From Trichothermofontia sichuanensis B231 (GTDB lineage: Bacteria > Cyanobacteriota > Cyanobacteriia > B231), in assembly GCF_026240635.1 (NCBI RefSeq), contig NZ_CP110848.1:4235741-4299740 (forward strand): a stretch of DNA of 64,000 nt, read 5' to 3'. This document shows positions 18,808 to 28,130 of this stretch, in pieces (the first letter of the stretch is position 1; the number at the start of each line of letters is the position of its first letter). The notes below the pieces were generated by a model. The model saw only the letters and a program-made list of their open reading frames with translations, did no database searches and had not been told where the DNA came from. The position numbers were made by a program, and so were the translations under genes.

Positions 18808-19628
18808 AGATATTGGAGAGTTTCAAGTAAGTAATGATAGCCTCCAATTTCGCAGTAACTCAATATTGCCATTGACGCGAAACTTTGCAAATAGTGCCAT
18901 TGTCAGATCGACCATTTCCAGACTTTTGGAGACAACCTTGCTTTTCCGCTTAAAGCGAGCAAACCAATGACGGTGATCTGAGTTGTTCCGTTCGATCGCC
19001 TTCGTTTCAGTCTTAGTTGCGACATGATAAGCATCCGGATGCTCGTCCAGCAGGGATTCAAAGCCCTGCCAACCATCGGTGCAGTAAACCGTAACTTGCC
19101 ACTGTGCTAAGCGTTCCAGCAGTCTCTCTACAGTCTCACAATCACGATTTCCCAATTCCCAGTCAATAAGTTGCCCATGATCACGGTCATACGCTTTCCA
19201 GATCCATATTCGGTTTTTTTTGACTCGACGAAATGCCAGAACTCATCTAACTCCACGACAACCACTTTGCCCGGTTCCGGCTTCTCAATATTGGCCCTAG
19301 CAAAGTCGCGAACCCAGTTCAACACCGCCTGAGCCGATACATCCAAGTTCTCAGCAATGGCATTCAGGGACAGACCACTAATATAGAGTAGAACCGCTTC
19401 TAACTTCATCCATAGGGGTTTACCTCGCTCTAGCTTCTCAGTTGTGAACTGGTAGTGACAGGACTTACACTTGAAGCGTTGGCGTCCAGCTACGAAGCCA
19501 TTCTTGACCACATGCGGGTGACCACACTTGACGCAACACTCTGCCATTGGACTATCCTTGACGCTTGATGGTAGACTTTTATAGTCTATTATAGAATATC
19601 ATTATTTACTTGAAACTCTCAGATATTG
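18808..19628 (-). mobile_element. Intact IS1-family insertion sequence with 8-bp target duplication
   Basis: The element proper is 18816-19620 (805 bp). Its terminal inverted repeats begin GAGAGTTTCAAGTAA and match over 24 bp with one difference. It is flanked by the direct repeat AGATATTG (18808-18815 and 19621-19628), proving insertion at this spot. Inside is a two-frame transposase with the IS1 gene order, an A8 slippery run and a complete DDE triad, so the copy looks active and recent. It lies between uvrA and a glycosyltransferase gene that starts 51 bp beyond it. Confidence 0.95.
18823..19547 (-). CDS. IS1-family transposase, InsAB made by -1 frameshifting
   Basis: The upstream frame (19547 to 19128) encodes an InsA-like protein of 139 residues with a zinc-finger start (CVKCGHPHVVKNG and CKSCHYQF) and a helix-turn-helix. 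The downstream frame (ending at 18823) encodes the rest of the catalytic domain. Eight T residues at 19214-19221 (A8 in the mRNA) lie where the frames join; a -1 slip gives VESKKNRIWIWKAYDRDHGQ and a fused product of about 241 residues. The catalytic acids are in VVELDEFW, YCTDGW and AIERNNS. This is the usual IS1 expression mode. Confidence 0.92.
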
Positions 19629-19671
19629 ACAGGGTAAGGCATAAGAATTTAGAACCATGAGAATTTAGAGC

Positions 19672-20757
19672 GTGAGAATTACCTTCATTTTGCGAACACT
19701 TGATCTAACCGGTGGCCTACGAGTAATTTCTATCTACGCTAGGGAACTACAAAAGCGTGGGCATGATGTATTGGTGATCTCATTTGACCCGCGTATGCTG
19801 AATCTACGCGCCTGCCTCAAACAGTTACTTAGTTGGCAGGGGAATCCGTTCAAGAAACTGGCCTTACCCCCCTCCCATCTTAATCTTGAGGAGATCAATT
19901 GCCGCCTGATTCGTCATCCACCCCCTCTCTTACCTACCGATGTCCCTGAGGGTGATCTGGTCATTGCAACCTGGTGGGAAACGGCTGAGTGGGTTGCTAA
20001 GCTCCCCAAACGCAAGGGTAAAAAAGTGTATTTTGTCCAGAACCATGAAGTTTACGATTATTTACCCTATGAACGAGCTAGGGCAACCTATCGATTACCG
20101 CTCCGTAAAGTTACGGTGTCTCGTTGGCTAGTCAATGTGATGCGGGATGAGTATGGTGATCAGCAGGTTGCCCTTGTCCCTAATAGTGTTGATACCAAAT
20201 TATTTTATGCACCCCCTCGGTCAAGGAATAGCATTCCAACGGTTGGAATGCTCTATGCGGAGGTCTATTGGAAGGGATGTGATCTGAGTATTCAGGCATT
20301 TACGATCGCCGCCCAGCGAATTCCTAATCTGCGCCTGATTGCCTTTGGCACCACTGATCCCTTGCCGAAATTGCCCTTACCGGCTAATACGCAATACTTC
20401 AAATCTCCCCCACAAGCTGCGCTCAGGGAGATATACAGCCAATGTGACGTTTGGCTGTTTGGCAGTCGTACAGAAGGCTTTGGTTTACCCATCTTAGAAG
20501 CAATGGCCTGTCGTACCCCTGTGATTGCAACACCGGCAGGCGCAGCACCAGAGCTTTTGGCTGATGGCACAGGTATCCTCGTTCCTTTAGAAGATCCCCA
20601 GGCAATGGCTGAGGCAATTATCACCCTCATGCAGTGTCCGCCATCAGATTGGCAACAAATGTCCGATCGCGCCTATGCTAAAGCAACTAGCTATACTTGG
20701 CAAGACGCAACCGATCGCTTCGAGGCTATCCTTTATGAAATTTTCCACGCTGATTGA
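19672..20757 (+). CDS. Family GT4 glycosyltransferase
   Basis: A 361-residue GT-B glycosyltransferase. The N-terminus (ITFILRTLDLTGGLRVISIYARELQKRGHDV, in part) is the glycine-rich acceptor loop; the donor side has VALVPNSVDTKLF and the GSRTEGFGLPILEAMACRTPVI block with its E-x7-E pair. The start is GTG 19672; the nearby ATG at 19657 runs into a stop. The insertion sequence ends 51 bp upstream, so its original promoter may have been displaced or replaced. It converges with the next glycosyltransferase. Confidence 0.9.
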   Translation: MRITFILRTLDLTGGLRVISIYARELQKRGHDVLVISFDPRMLNLRACLKQLLSWQGNPFKKLALPPSHLNLEEINCRLIRHPPPLLPTDVPEGDLVIATWWETAEWVAKLPKRKGKKVYFVQNHEVYDYLPYERARATYRLPLRKVTVSRWLVNVMRDEYGDQQVALVPNSVDTKLFYAPPRSRNSIPTVGMLYAEVYWKGCDLSIQAFTIAAQRIPNLRLIAFGTTDPLPKLPLPANTQYFKSPPQAALREIYSQCDVWLFGSRTEGFGLPILEAMACRTPVIATPAGAAPELLADGTGILVPLEDPQAMAEAIITLMQCPPSDWQQMSDRAYAKATSYTWQDATDRFEAILYEIFHAD

Positions 20758-20767
20758 GCGCTGATTA

Positions 20768-20803
20768 AGTATTTAGCTTATTTGAGCTTATTTGAGCTTA
20801 TTT
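20768..20803. repeat. Ten-base tandem repeat between convergent glycosyltransferases
   Basis: AGCTTATTTG is repeated three times head to tail, with a partial fourth unit before it, in the 48-bp gap between the two stop codons. No hairpin forms from it. Confidence 0.7.
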
Positions 20804-20805
20804 GA

Positions 20806-22113
20806 CTAAGCTGGTGACTCTCTACCTGCTAATACTTCCTGATATAAATCCAGGATTTTCTCAATCTTTCGTTCCCAAGTGAATTCACTAGCTCGTTCTA
20901 TAGCACTAATAGACATTTGATAGCGTAAGTCGGGATTTTCGAGAAGTTGCTCCAAATGCTGTTTTAACTGGGAAATCACGTATTCTCTGGATCTTGGTTC
21001 AATCCTAAATCCAGTTTTTTCGGTAACGTATTCACCAATTCCACCATTGTTTACGACAATACAGGGTAAACCCGATGCCATTGCTTCTAAGACAACAGCT
21101 CCACCAAATTCCCTAACAGAGGGAAAGCAGAAAATATCCGAACTTTGATAATAATTGCGAGTTTCTGCTTGAGGGACCCATCCAACAAATTCCACTTGCT
21201 CAGTTAGGTTAAGTGCTTTAACTAAGTTCTCCAAATGGATGCGTTCAGAGCCATCTCCTACAATTCTTAAGCAAACCCTAGCCTTAAAGTTAGGCGCTAA
21301 CCGATCCAGTGCAGCAATAATCATATCCGCGCCTTTATACGGAACAAGACGCCCAACAAATAAGAGGATAATACGATCATCTTCGCTAGACTTGAGCTTG
21401 ACTTGATTATGCTCCTTCTGTTCAAGTAGGTCCGATCTCAGAAAATCAGAGGTAATACCATTCTCATAAAACAGACAGATACGATCGTCACTGATAGCGA
21501 AAAGGTCTTTGAGTAAACTCAATGTATAGCTTGAGCCAGCCAAGACCTTGGTTGCCTTTTTATAGGTTCTGTGATAACCAGGAATTATCCAGCGGCCCAC
21601 TAGCCTGAGAAAATTGAAATATGCAAATTCCTCCATTGCGGTTTTACGAAAACCGGTAGGAAAAGGAACCCCTCCATTCACTGGACCAATCAGGAAAGGT
21701 GTATGCTGGCAAGCTGCGATCAGTGTAACCGGATAACGGGGCATCATTGGGGTGATCGCGTGAACAATATCATAGGATTCTAGCGCTACAGCCTCCTTAA
21801 AGTACCTAAAAACTTTCCAGTCAAATTCGGCATAGATAGGATATGTGAGGGTATTATGTAGAGGCCATATTATCTTATTTCCAATTCTACTTATTCGTGA
21901 TACGACCTGATAATAGTGAGCCATAAAATGGCTTTCGGAAATATAGATGATGTCTTGGTCAGCGTGACGTTTACTCAGGGCCGCTCGATTTCGCTCATGG
22001 GTTACCAGTGTTGTCTGAACAAATTTACTAATTCCCTGGTAATAACGATACCCTACTAGCGGCACCGATGCCCACTCAGGATTACATTGTTCAATAATTA
22101 ACAGGATTTTCAT
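20806..22113 (-). CDS. Family GT4 glycosyltransferase
   Basis: A 435-residue GT-B glycosyltransferase, presumably building cell-surface polysaccharide. The donor domain shows LLFVGRLVPYKGADMIIAAL, RIVGDGSERIHLENL, VEFVGWVPQ and VREFGGAVVLEAMASGLPCIV. Acceptor specificity is not readable. The coding sequence is noticeably richer in A and T than gmd, fcl and uvrA, which together with the neighbouring membrane polymerase suggests a separately acquired block. Start ATG 22113. Confidence 0.88.
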   Translation of the reverse strand: MKILLIIEQCNPEWASVPLVGYRYYQGISKFVQTTLVTHERNRAALSKRHADQDIIYISESHFMAHYYQVVSRISRIGNKIIWPLHNTLTYPIYAEFDWKVFRYFKEAVALESYDIVHAITPMMPRYPVTLIAACQHTPFLIGPVNGGVPFPTGFRKTAMEEFAYFNFLRLVGRWIIPGYHRTYKKATKVLAGSSYTLSLLKDLFAISDDRICLFYENGITSDFLRSDLLEQKEHNQVKLKSSEDDRIILLFVGRLVPYKGADMIIAALDRLAPNFKARVCLRIVGDGSERIHLENLVKALNLTEQVEFVGWVPQAETRNYYQSSDIFCFPSVREFGGAVVLEAMASGLPCIVVNNGGIGEYVTEKTGFRIEPRSREYVISQLKQHLEQLLENPDLRYQMSISAIERASEFTWERKIEKILDLYQEVLAGRESPA

Positions 22114-22764
22114 AGTGATTTACAATCCATAATTGTTAATAATAGCAGAAATCTGGGATATTAAACATCGTTTAATTGTTTGATAGCTACTAATATCTGA
22201 CAAATTTGTCATCAGGTGATATTCAGAGTACATCAATCTGGCGACGGTTATGCAGCCTAACCCAAGTAGATCGGCAAAATCAGACTTTTGTTTTCCAAAC
22301 TGGGCTAGGTAAACCTGTTGAATTTTAGTAACAAAAATTTATATCAATTTTAGGATGCTTATATTCTTTTATTCTACAATTTAATTTAAAGATATCTAGG
22401 ATATGTAAATGGCTCTTCTGGGATTTTGGGGTAAACAGTATCAGCAACTACAAATAAACGATCGGAAACGTTGAGTTTATGGTGGGGGCGCGTAGCGCCC
22501 CCACCATAAACTCAGGAGAGCCATGTAAATAACAGATATAAAATCTTGTTCTTCTGAGTTTATGGTTGGGATGCGTAGCGCCTCACCATAAAGTCGATGT
22601 CTCAGCTCATGGATTGATAGTCCTGATACTGGGTGCGCCAAGATCCCAGAAGAGCTTAAAATCTCAGATTTGAATCTTAAGATATTGCAGCTTTTCTGCT
22701 TAAATTGAGGATTAAGGTCATACTTTAATTTATTAGAAAATTGCAAACTTACTTTGTTTGAATC
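22114..22764. repeat. AT-rich intergenic region with a MITE-like palindromic element
   Basis: An element spans about 22409-22655. Its outer ends GCTCTTCTGGGAT and ATCCCAGAAGAGC are inverted repeats. Within it, 22473-22513 is a perfect 19-bp palindrome (arms beginning GAGTTTATGGTGG) around a three-base GTA loop, and a degraded relative of that hairpin is at 22557-22597. No protein in this stretch is convincing; an 89-codon frame on the minus strand runs across the palindromes and was rejected. Confidence 0.7.
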
Positions 22765-24243
22765 ATGTCTAAGAAAAAGATTCTCAACATTTTACTATAT
22801 CTGTATGGTTCTATATTTATATTTGCCTTTGTTTTACGAGGAGTATTAAATCCACTAATTTTCTTGATTTTATATGGATGGATATTAACGGTCATCTACT
22901 TCTTCAGAAAATATCCACCTCAACGGGTGCTAATTGTGGCCTTTATTGTAGCTACCCTTTTCTTGCCAGAATATTCATTATCAATTCGTGCTAATTTAGC
23001 AATTACAAAAACAACTGCAACTGCCTTAGGAGCCTTTTTAGCGACTTTGATCTTCTATCCAAATCGCCTATTAACCTTAAGGCCGGGTTGGTGTGATTTG
23101 CCGATGTTGATCTGGATGATTGGAACGATCCCATCCCAGATTCTAAATGGTTTAAGCCCTATAACACCTGTTATTCAGCATTGGTTAATTTGGGGCGCTC
23201 CATATCTACTCGGTCGTATTTTTATCAGAACTTTAGAGGATCTAAAGCAGTTGGCGATCGCTATTTTCTTAAGTGGTGTACTCTATGCTCCTCTTTGTTT
23301 AGTAGAGAATTTAAAGACACCCAACCTCCATCTCTGGGTCTATGGTTTTGCTGCTCGTAGCTCAGGTTATGAGCAGACTTTCAGATGGGGAGGGTATCGG
23401 CCAACAGTTTTTATGGAACATGGTCTAGCTGTTGGCATGTGGATGATGGCTGCAACGTTAATTGCCATCTGGCTATGGCAGACAAAAGCGATTCCTAAAA
23501 AGTTATGGAGTTATCCTACCAAGCTGATTGTATTTTGGTTGATTTTTGCTTTTATCCAAACTCGTTCAACAGGCGCATATCTATATTGTATTGTTGGTCT
23601 CTTAACCTTCATTTTTGCTAAATGGTTTCGCACGGCTTTGCCCATATTTCTTGTTGCATTAATATCGACTTCTTATGTATCCCTCGGTGCAGTTGGCAAG
23701 CTTTATAAAATTCCACAAGTGCGAGCTTTTATGGATCAAGAAGTTCAAGAAGAAAATGAGATAGATGCCCGTCAAGGCTCTTTTCGTTTTCGGATGCGAA
23801 ACGAGGAAGTTTTGTCTGAGCATGCACGTAAGAGATTTGTTTTTGGGTGGGGAGGATCGGGGCGCAACCGGGTTTTTGACGAGGAAGGGCGAGACATAAC
23901 AGTAACTGATAGTATTTGGATTATTGAGTTTGGCACTCGTGGGATTCTTGGGTTAGCAGGGTTTTTCCTGTCGTTAATCCTACCTGCGATCGGTTTCATC
24001 TGGCGTTATCCCCCTCGAACCTGGCAATTGCCTAAGGTAGCAGCGGCAGCGAGTTTAGCAACGGTATTGATTTTGTATACTTGGGATAGTGCGCTTAATG
24101 CGTTTCCCAATCCTGTTTATATTGTAGCTAGTGGCGGGTTGGCAACTGTCGCGATGAAGTCGAGGGAAGCGTTAGATGATCGCCGATCGCGCTCACCCGT
24201 ACCCCAAAAACGGTTACTTCCCATGCGAGCTTATCGGAATTGA
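22765..24243 (+). CDS. O-antigen ligase/polymerase-like integral membrane protein
   Basis: A 492-residue protein with about ten to twelve hydrophobic segments and a long polar loop near residues 325-375 (DQEVQEENEIDARQGSFRFRMRNE). This layout, with an Arg-rich periplasmic loop and the WGGSGRNRVF region before the last helices, fits the Wzy/WaaL polymerase-ligase group. It would polymerise or attach polysaccharide units outside the inner membrane. The N-terminal third is strongly AT-rich compared with flanking housekeeping genes. The polymerase-versus-ligase choice cannot be made from sequence. Confidence 0.75.
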   Translation: MSKKKILNILLYLYGSIFIFAFVLRGVLNPLIFLILYGWILTVIYFFRKYPPQRVLIVAFIVATLFLPEYSLSIRANLAITKTTATALGAFLATLIFYPNRLLTLRPGWCDLPMLIWMIGTIPSQILNGLSPITPVIQHWLIWGAPYLLGRIFIRTLEDLKQLAIAIFLSGVLYAPLCLVENLKTPNLHLWVYGFAARSSGYEQTFRWGGYRPTVFMEHGLAVGMWMMAATLIAIWLWQTKAIPKKLWSYPTKLIVFWLIFAFIQTRSTGAYLYCIVGLLTFIFAKWFRTALPIFLVALISTSYVSLGAVGKLYKIPQVRAFMDQEVQEENEIDARQGSFRFRMRNEEVLSEHARKRFVFGWGGSGRNRVFDEEGRDITVTDSIWIIEFGTRGILGLAGFFLSLILPAIGFIWRYPPRTWQLPKVAAAASLATVLILYTWDSALNAFPNPVYIVASGGLATVAMKSREALDDRRSRSPVPQKRLLPMRAYRN

Positions 24244-24256
24244 GGGGCTGAAGGCT

Positions 24257-24625
24257 CTAGTTTGGGTGTTGCTTCAGGTAGCTAAGTAACCAATTGGCGG
24301 CTGTTGCCCGACGGGTCAGACGGGGTTTGAGTTCTCCAATTTTGTAACCCGTAAAACCTAATACTTCCTTAAGTAATTGTTTATTTTCGGGTGGGATCGA
24401 TCGCGTTAATTGCACCGTCGCAGGGCGGGATTCTATAAAATTCGGTGGTTCCGGATAGCGATCGCGCCATTCTGCTGCCACTTGGCTACTGTCCCACCGG
24501 CCACTCACTGCATCATAGCGATACCCAAGGGCCTGCCAGACCAATTGATTGACTACTTCATCGGGGAGTTGATCATCAATAATGGCCTGGATTGTCGCGC
24601 GATCGAGGACAGGGAGTTCCATCAT
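24257..24625 (-). CDS. DUF1823 family protein
   Basis: A 122-residue soluble protein of the DUF1823 family found in cyanobacteria and plastids. Supporting segments are LVWQALGYRYDAVSGRWD, WRDRYPEPPNFI and SIPPENKQLLKEVLGF followed by a basic C-terminus. No catalytic motif is evident and the function is unknown. It converges with the membrane polymerase gene, leaving 13 bp between stops. Confidence 0.8.
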   Translation of the reverse strand: MMELPVLDRATIQAIIDDQLPDEVVNQLVWQALGYRYDAVSGRWDSSQVAAEWRDRYPEPPNFIESRPATVQLTRSIPPENKQLLKEVLGFTGYKIGELKPRLTRRATAANWLLSYLKQHPN

Positions 24626-24687
24626 GCCAATCTACTTATCGGGTTAAGGTCAGCTCATATCTTGCATCCTGAAGCCGTGATGCCCTT

Positions 24688-24866
24688 CCCGTCAAGTACA
24701 GCCTTTACCTCAATCATAAAGTACAGTTTTACCAGAGTAGGCTGGGGGCAGCCCGCTGGTGCGGCCCTCACCCCACTTGGGAGAAGGGGTTGGGGGATGA
24801 GGGCTGCCGGTCGGATCGAGAGCCAAACCTGAACGGTGTACTGAGTCAATTAGGTAAAGGTTGTAG
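24688..24866. repeat. Family A short repeat (MITE-like)
   Basis: A copy with both ends: TACAGCCTTTACCTCAATC at the left and GTCAATTAGGTAAAGGTTGTA at the right. It is shorter than the copy at 34646-34869, having one internal hairpin (CCCCACTTGGGAGAAGGGG). The rest of 24626-25085 holds a family C fragment (GGTTGACTGATAAATC near 24884) and otherwise nothing recognisable. Confidence 0.8.
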
Positions 24867-25085
24867 GAAGGAAGACTTTCGTCTCCGGGTTGACTGATAA
24901 ATCTTTGCTTCCACGTCTTTGTAGGGATGGGGTCGAGATCGAGGAGCTTAAGTGTTCAGACGATCGCAGCCACAACCGATGCGCAATCACAATAGCGATT
25001 CCCTGGTCAGGTTATGATTGAGTAACAGCGAGAACCTATACACTACCCTATACTTGAGGTTACTCGTGATTAACGTTGTCAATTT

Positions 25086-26093
25086 GTGCGTGTGTCTGTC
25101 GCCAACGCTTCCCGCCAGCCCTCCCCACTAGATGTGCCTGGGGCGTGTATGACCCTCCAGGTCGGGATTGATCAGGCGGGGCAGCGCCTCGATCGCTGGT
25201 TAACGGCGCAGTTAACCGCCCAGTTCCCCGAACTTTCCCGATCGCGTATCCAGAAATTGATTGAGCAGGGACAGGTTCAGCGCAATGGCTGTATCTGTAC
25301 CCGCAAGCAGGAACCCGTTCAGGTGGGTGATCGTCTCGTCGTCACCCTGCCGCCTGTCGTCCCTACAGAACTGCAACCGGAGGCCATGCCCCTGGATATT
25401 CTCTACGAAGATGACTACTTACTGGTCATCAATAAACCGGCGGGTTTGGTGGTACATCCGGCACCCGGCCATGCCACCGGGACCCTGGTACACGGGTTAC
25501 TGGCCCACTGCGATCGGCTTCCGGAAATTGCCGGTGCGCAACGTCCCGGCATTGTCCACCGCCTGGATAAAGATACTAGCGGTGCCATCGTCATTGCCAA
25601 AACCGATCTGGCCCACCACCACCTGCAACAGCAGCTACAGGCCAAGACGGCCTATCGGCTCTATGTCGCGGTGGTCCACGGTGCTCCCAGCCAAACCGCA
25701 GGCACAATCGATCTGCCGATCGGACGCCATCCCGTCGATCGCAAGCGCATGGCCGTCCTCCCCGGCGACCCCCGGGCACGGGCAGCGGTGACCCACTGGC
25801 AAGTTCTGGAGCGGCTGGGGAACTACACCCTGATGCAATTTCGGTTAGAAACCGGTCGTACCCACCAGATCCGGGTTCACAGTCGTGCGATCGGCTATCC
25901 CATCGTCGGTGATCCCGTCTATAGCTCAGGCCACGCCCCGCGATCGCTGGGGGTAAACCTACCAGGACAGGCCCTCCATGCCTGGAAACTCTGTTTTCAG
26001 CATCCGGTCACTGGCAAACTGATTGCGGTGACGGCTCCCTGGCCCCCTGTCCTTAAAACCTTGCTCACCGTCTTGCGCCAGCGGTGTTCCTAA
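25086..26093 (+). CDS. RluA/RluD-family pseudouridine synthase
   Basis: Isomerises uridines to pseudouridine in 23S rRNA. The 335-residue protein has an N-terminal S4 RNA-binding domain (SRSRIQKLIEQGQVQRNG) and the catalytic domain with LLVINKPAGLVVHPAPGH, the Asp-bearing RPGIVHRLDKDTSGAI and ETGRTHQIRVH. Size and S4 domain point to the RluD branch. It starts at GTG 25086; the core begins about 22 codons later at MTLQVG, an alternative start. It overlaps the next small gene by 10 bp. Confidence 0.92.
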   Translation: MRVSVANASRQPSPLDVPGACMTLQVGIDQAGQRLDRWLTAQLTAQFPELSRSRIQKLIEQGQVQRNGCICTRKQEPVQVGDRLVVTLPPVVPTELQPEAMPLDILYEDDYLLVINKPAGLVVHPAPGHATGTLVHGLLAHCDRLPEIAGAQRPGIVHRLDKDTSGAIVIAKTDLAHHHLQQQLQAKTAYRLYVAVVHGAPSQTAGTIDLPIGRHPVDRKRMAVLPGDPRARAAVTHWQVLERLGNYTLMQFRLETGRTHQIRVHSRAIGYPIVGDPVYSSGHAPRSLGVNLPGQALHAWKLCFQHPVTGKLIAVTAPWPPVLKTLLTVLRQRCS

Positions 26094-26512
26094 TCGAGCA
26101 CTGGCTAACCCGTAGATTTAACCCTGAGACAGATGTCAAGCGTAGGGGAGCCGGAAACAATGAAGGGGTAAGTGTCGTGTCTAACTTGGTCAGTTCCAGA
26201 TTATCTATGAATACACGCTATCCCGAAACAATGGATTCCTCCCCCGATACCCTGCGATTTAGCACGATCGAATGGGATGCGCAAACGCGATCGCAAGCGG
26301 CTGATATACTGGCCTTAATTGCTCAGATTGATGCGGCCCAGTCTGCGGTTGTGGTTGTCCTCAAACACGCCCATTGCCTGAGTGAACCAGCCGCCTACAG
26401 CCTGTGCCAATATCTTCTCACACAAAACCCCGACTACATTTCGCTCGTATTCACTGCTAGCGAAACTTCCCAAATCTCGCCCCTCCTCCGGCGCTACGGC
26501 AAGTGTTTCTAA
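26084..26512 (+). CDS. Hypothetical protein overlapping the pseudouridine synthase gene
   Basis: Not recognised. If translated from the first start it has 142 residues; an internal ATG at 26207 gives 102. The second half alternates hydrophobic strands and helices (AVVVVLKHAHCLSEPAAYSLCQYLL and ISLVFTASETSQISPLLRRYG, in part) and looks like a genuine soluble fold, while the first 40 residues look random. I therefore favour the inner start. Function and homology unknown. Confidence 0.45.
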   Translation: MFLIEHWLTRRFNPETDVKRRGAGNNEGVSVVSNLVSSRLSMNTRYPETMDSSPDTLRFSTIEWDAQTRSQAADILALIAQIDAAQSAVVVVLKHAHCLSEPAAYSLCQYLLTQNPDYISLVFTASETSQISPLLRRYGKCF

Positions 26513-26868
26513 AATCAGGTGAATCTACATCAATTGGGTAAACTCGGATAGGTTTTGGCTTCACACTGTTGGCTACGGCTGCATCTACTAATTCCTAGTT
26601 AATTGTTCTTATCAATTGTTTCGCTTAGCTATTTCAGACGGTCTATATGGTTGTTTCAAATCAGGATGGGGCAACAGGCCACTCAACAATTCCTAAAGAT
26701 CGACCAGATTGAGGAGTGAGGATAGAGGAGTGAGAAGTGAGGGAAACTAAGCGACTATCTCTGTCCTGTTTTGTCTTTTGGCTCTCCTCACGTGCAGAGA
26801 AAAGATTTATTAGTCAACCAAGCAGCACACCTCAATTGAGCGTGGCAGCCGACTGACAGACGGCTGCC
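26513..26868. repeat. Intergenic region with a family C repeat
   Basis: From about 26711 to 26823 runs a family C motif (GAGTGAGGATAGAGGAGTGAG, CTGTTTTGTCTTTTGGCTCTCC, ending in AGATTTATTAGTCAACC). Copies or parts of it occur near 7000, 7470, 24884, 45200 and 59155. No gene is evident in the remainder. Confidence 0.6.
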
Positions 26869-27567
26869 TTAGTAATAGCCATGCTCTTGCAGAAAAGCAT
26901 CGGTAATAGCGGGTTGCGGCAGGGCGGGTTCAGTGGCGTCAAGCGTTGTCATCGCCGTTCTAGCAGCCACTGGCCCCCCAAGTGCTAGAAACTTTTCAAC
27001 ATATTTGCCTAACACATCGGCCTCCAAATTGACCCGATCGCCCGGTTGTAAAAACCGTAGCGTGGTCTCCTGATAGGTCTGAGGGATCACCGCCACCTGG
27101 AAGTGGGTGCCCACCGCATCACACTCAGCCACGGTCAGGCTGATGCCATTCACCGCAATGCTCCCCTTAGGGATGATGTAGCGAGCGACGACGGCTGGGG
27201 CTTCGATGCTAATTGCCCAGGAACTCCCCGTTGGGTGTGCCGATCGCAGGATGCCCACACCATCGACATGGCCAGTCACGAAATGCCCCCCCAATTTGCC
27301 GCCCACCCGCAGGGCCGTCTCTAGGTTGACCGGCGCCGTTTGCGCTCCCAGCGTCGTGCGCCGTAAGGTTTCCGGAGAGGCAGTTGCCCGAAAACCCGTT
27401 GGCAGGATCGCCACCACCGTCAGGCAGACCCCATCCACCGCCACACTGTCCCCGATCGCCAAATCCCCCAGGATCAGTTCCCGGCCAGGGGGCCAACAGG
27501 TAATCTGTAATTGGTCACTACCGACCCGCTCTAGGCTGCCGATCGCCTGGACTAACCCTGTAAACAT
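26869..27567 (-). CDS. ribE: Riboflavin synthase alpha chain
   Basis: Dismutates two 6,7-dimethyl-8-ribityllumazine molecules to riboflavin. The two lumazine-binding halves are clear: MFTGLVQAIGSLE, DSVAVDGVCLTVV and GGHFVTGHVDGVG in the first; IPKGSIAVNGISLTVAE and QPGDRVNLEADVLGKYVEK in the second. I start it at ATG 27567, where GGAG lies seven bases upstream and the universal MFTG begins, instead of an ATG 15 codons further out. A short C-terminal extension follows the core. No FMN riboswitch signature was seen upstream. Confidence 0.95.
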   Translation of the reverse strand: MFTGLVQAIGSLERVGSDQLQITCWPPGRELILGDLAIGDSVAVDGVCLTVVAILPTGFRATASPETLRRTTLGAQTAPVNLETALRVGGKLGGHFVTGHVDGVGILRSAHPTGSSWAISIEAPAVVARYIIPKGSIAVNGISLTVAECDAVGTHFQVAVIPQTYQETTLRFLQPGDRVNLEADVLGKYVEKFLALGGPVAARTAMTTLDATEPALPQPAITDAFLQEHGYY

Positions 27568-28130
27568 CTCGATCTCCGTCACAAGGGGGCTATGGAGTGT
27601 AGGGTTGGTCACGCTCCATGCTTTATTGTTATTACGTGATTATTACCGGATCAGGGCTAAACGCCTAGGGAAGATCGATGTGCCAGAAGACAGTCTGATG
27701 GTAGTGGGGCAAGGACAAGGCATACTTAGACTTGGGTCTGTCAAAACTGTCAGGGACAACTGTGATCGCCCCTAGGGCATCAACGCACTCACCCCTTGTG
27801 AGGGTTGGCTATTCTTGCCTAGAGTCAGTACAATCCAAACATTCGCTCGGATAGCCTCCGGTTTTAGCGCTCTCTGATCTGTAACATGTTGGTACCGGTT
27901 CGGCACGATGGCTTCGGCTCTAGAAGGTTAACCTCCTAGGGGTGAGGCCGTCGGTTCGAGGCCAACAACGTGGGTAGGGTTAACCGGCTACTAGGGTCGG
28001 GTGCGGGTGCTGGAGCAATCACTACCGAGAAATCACTACCGAGACCCCTCCCCATCGTTTAATGTTGAAATAGGTGGAACATAATGGCTAGGGTCCCCTG
28101 CTTCCCTAAAGGTTCTAGAGGCTAAATCCT
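27568..28130. other. Intergenic region with a tRNA-like stretch
   Basis: The region lies between the divergent ribE and bifunctional-nuclease genes. At about 27902-27974 the plus strand can be drawn as a cloverleaf: D-stem CTTC/GAAG, a loop CTCCTAG that would place anticodon CCT, and a T-arm GTCGG TTCGAGG CCAAC. It has mismatches in three stems and no GG in the D-loop, so I do not call it a tRNA gene. Nothing else was recognised. Confidence 0.3.

Noticed and set aside
22477-22746. Minus-strand frame of 89 codons
   Set aside because: It runs through the palindromic element; the sequence it encodes looks random.
27568-27900. Possible FMN riboswitch upstream of ribE
   Set aside because: None of the conserved FMN-aptamer blocks could be found on the minus strand.
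27902-27974. tRNA gene call
   Set aside because: Several stem mismatches and no GG in the D-loop; kept only as a low-interest observation.
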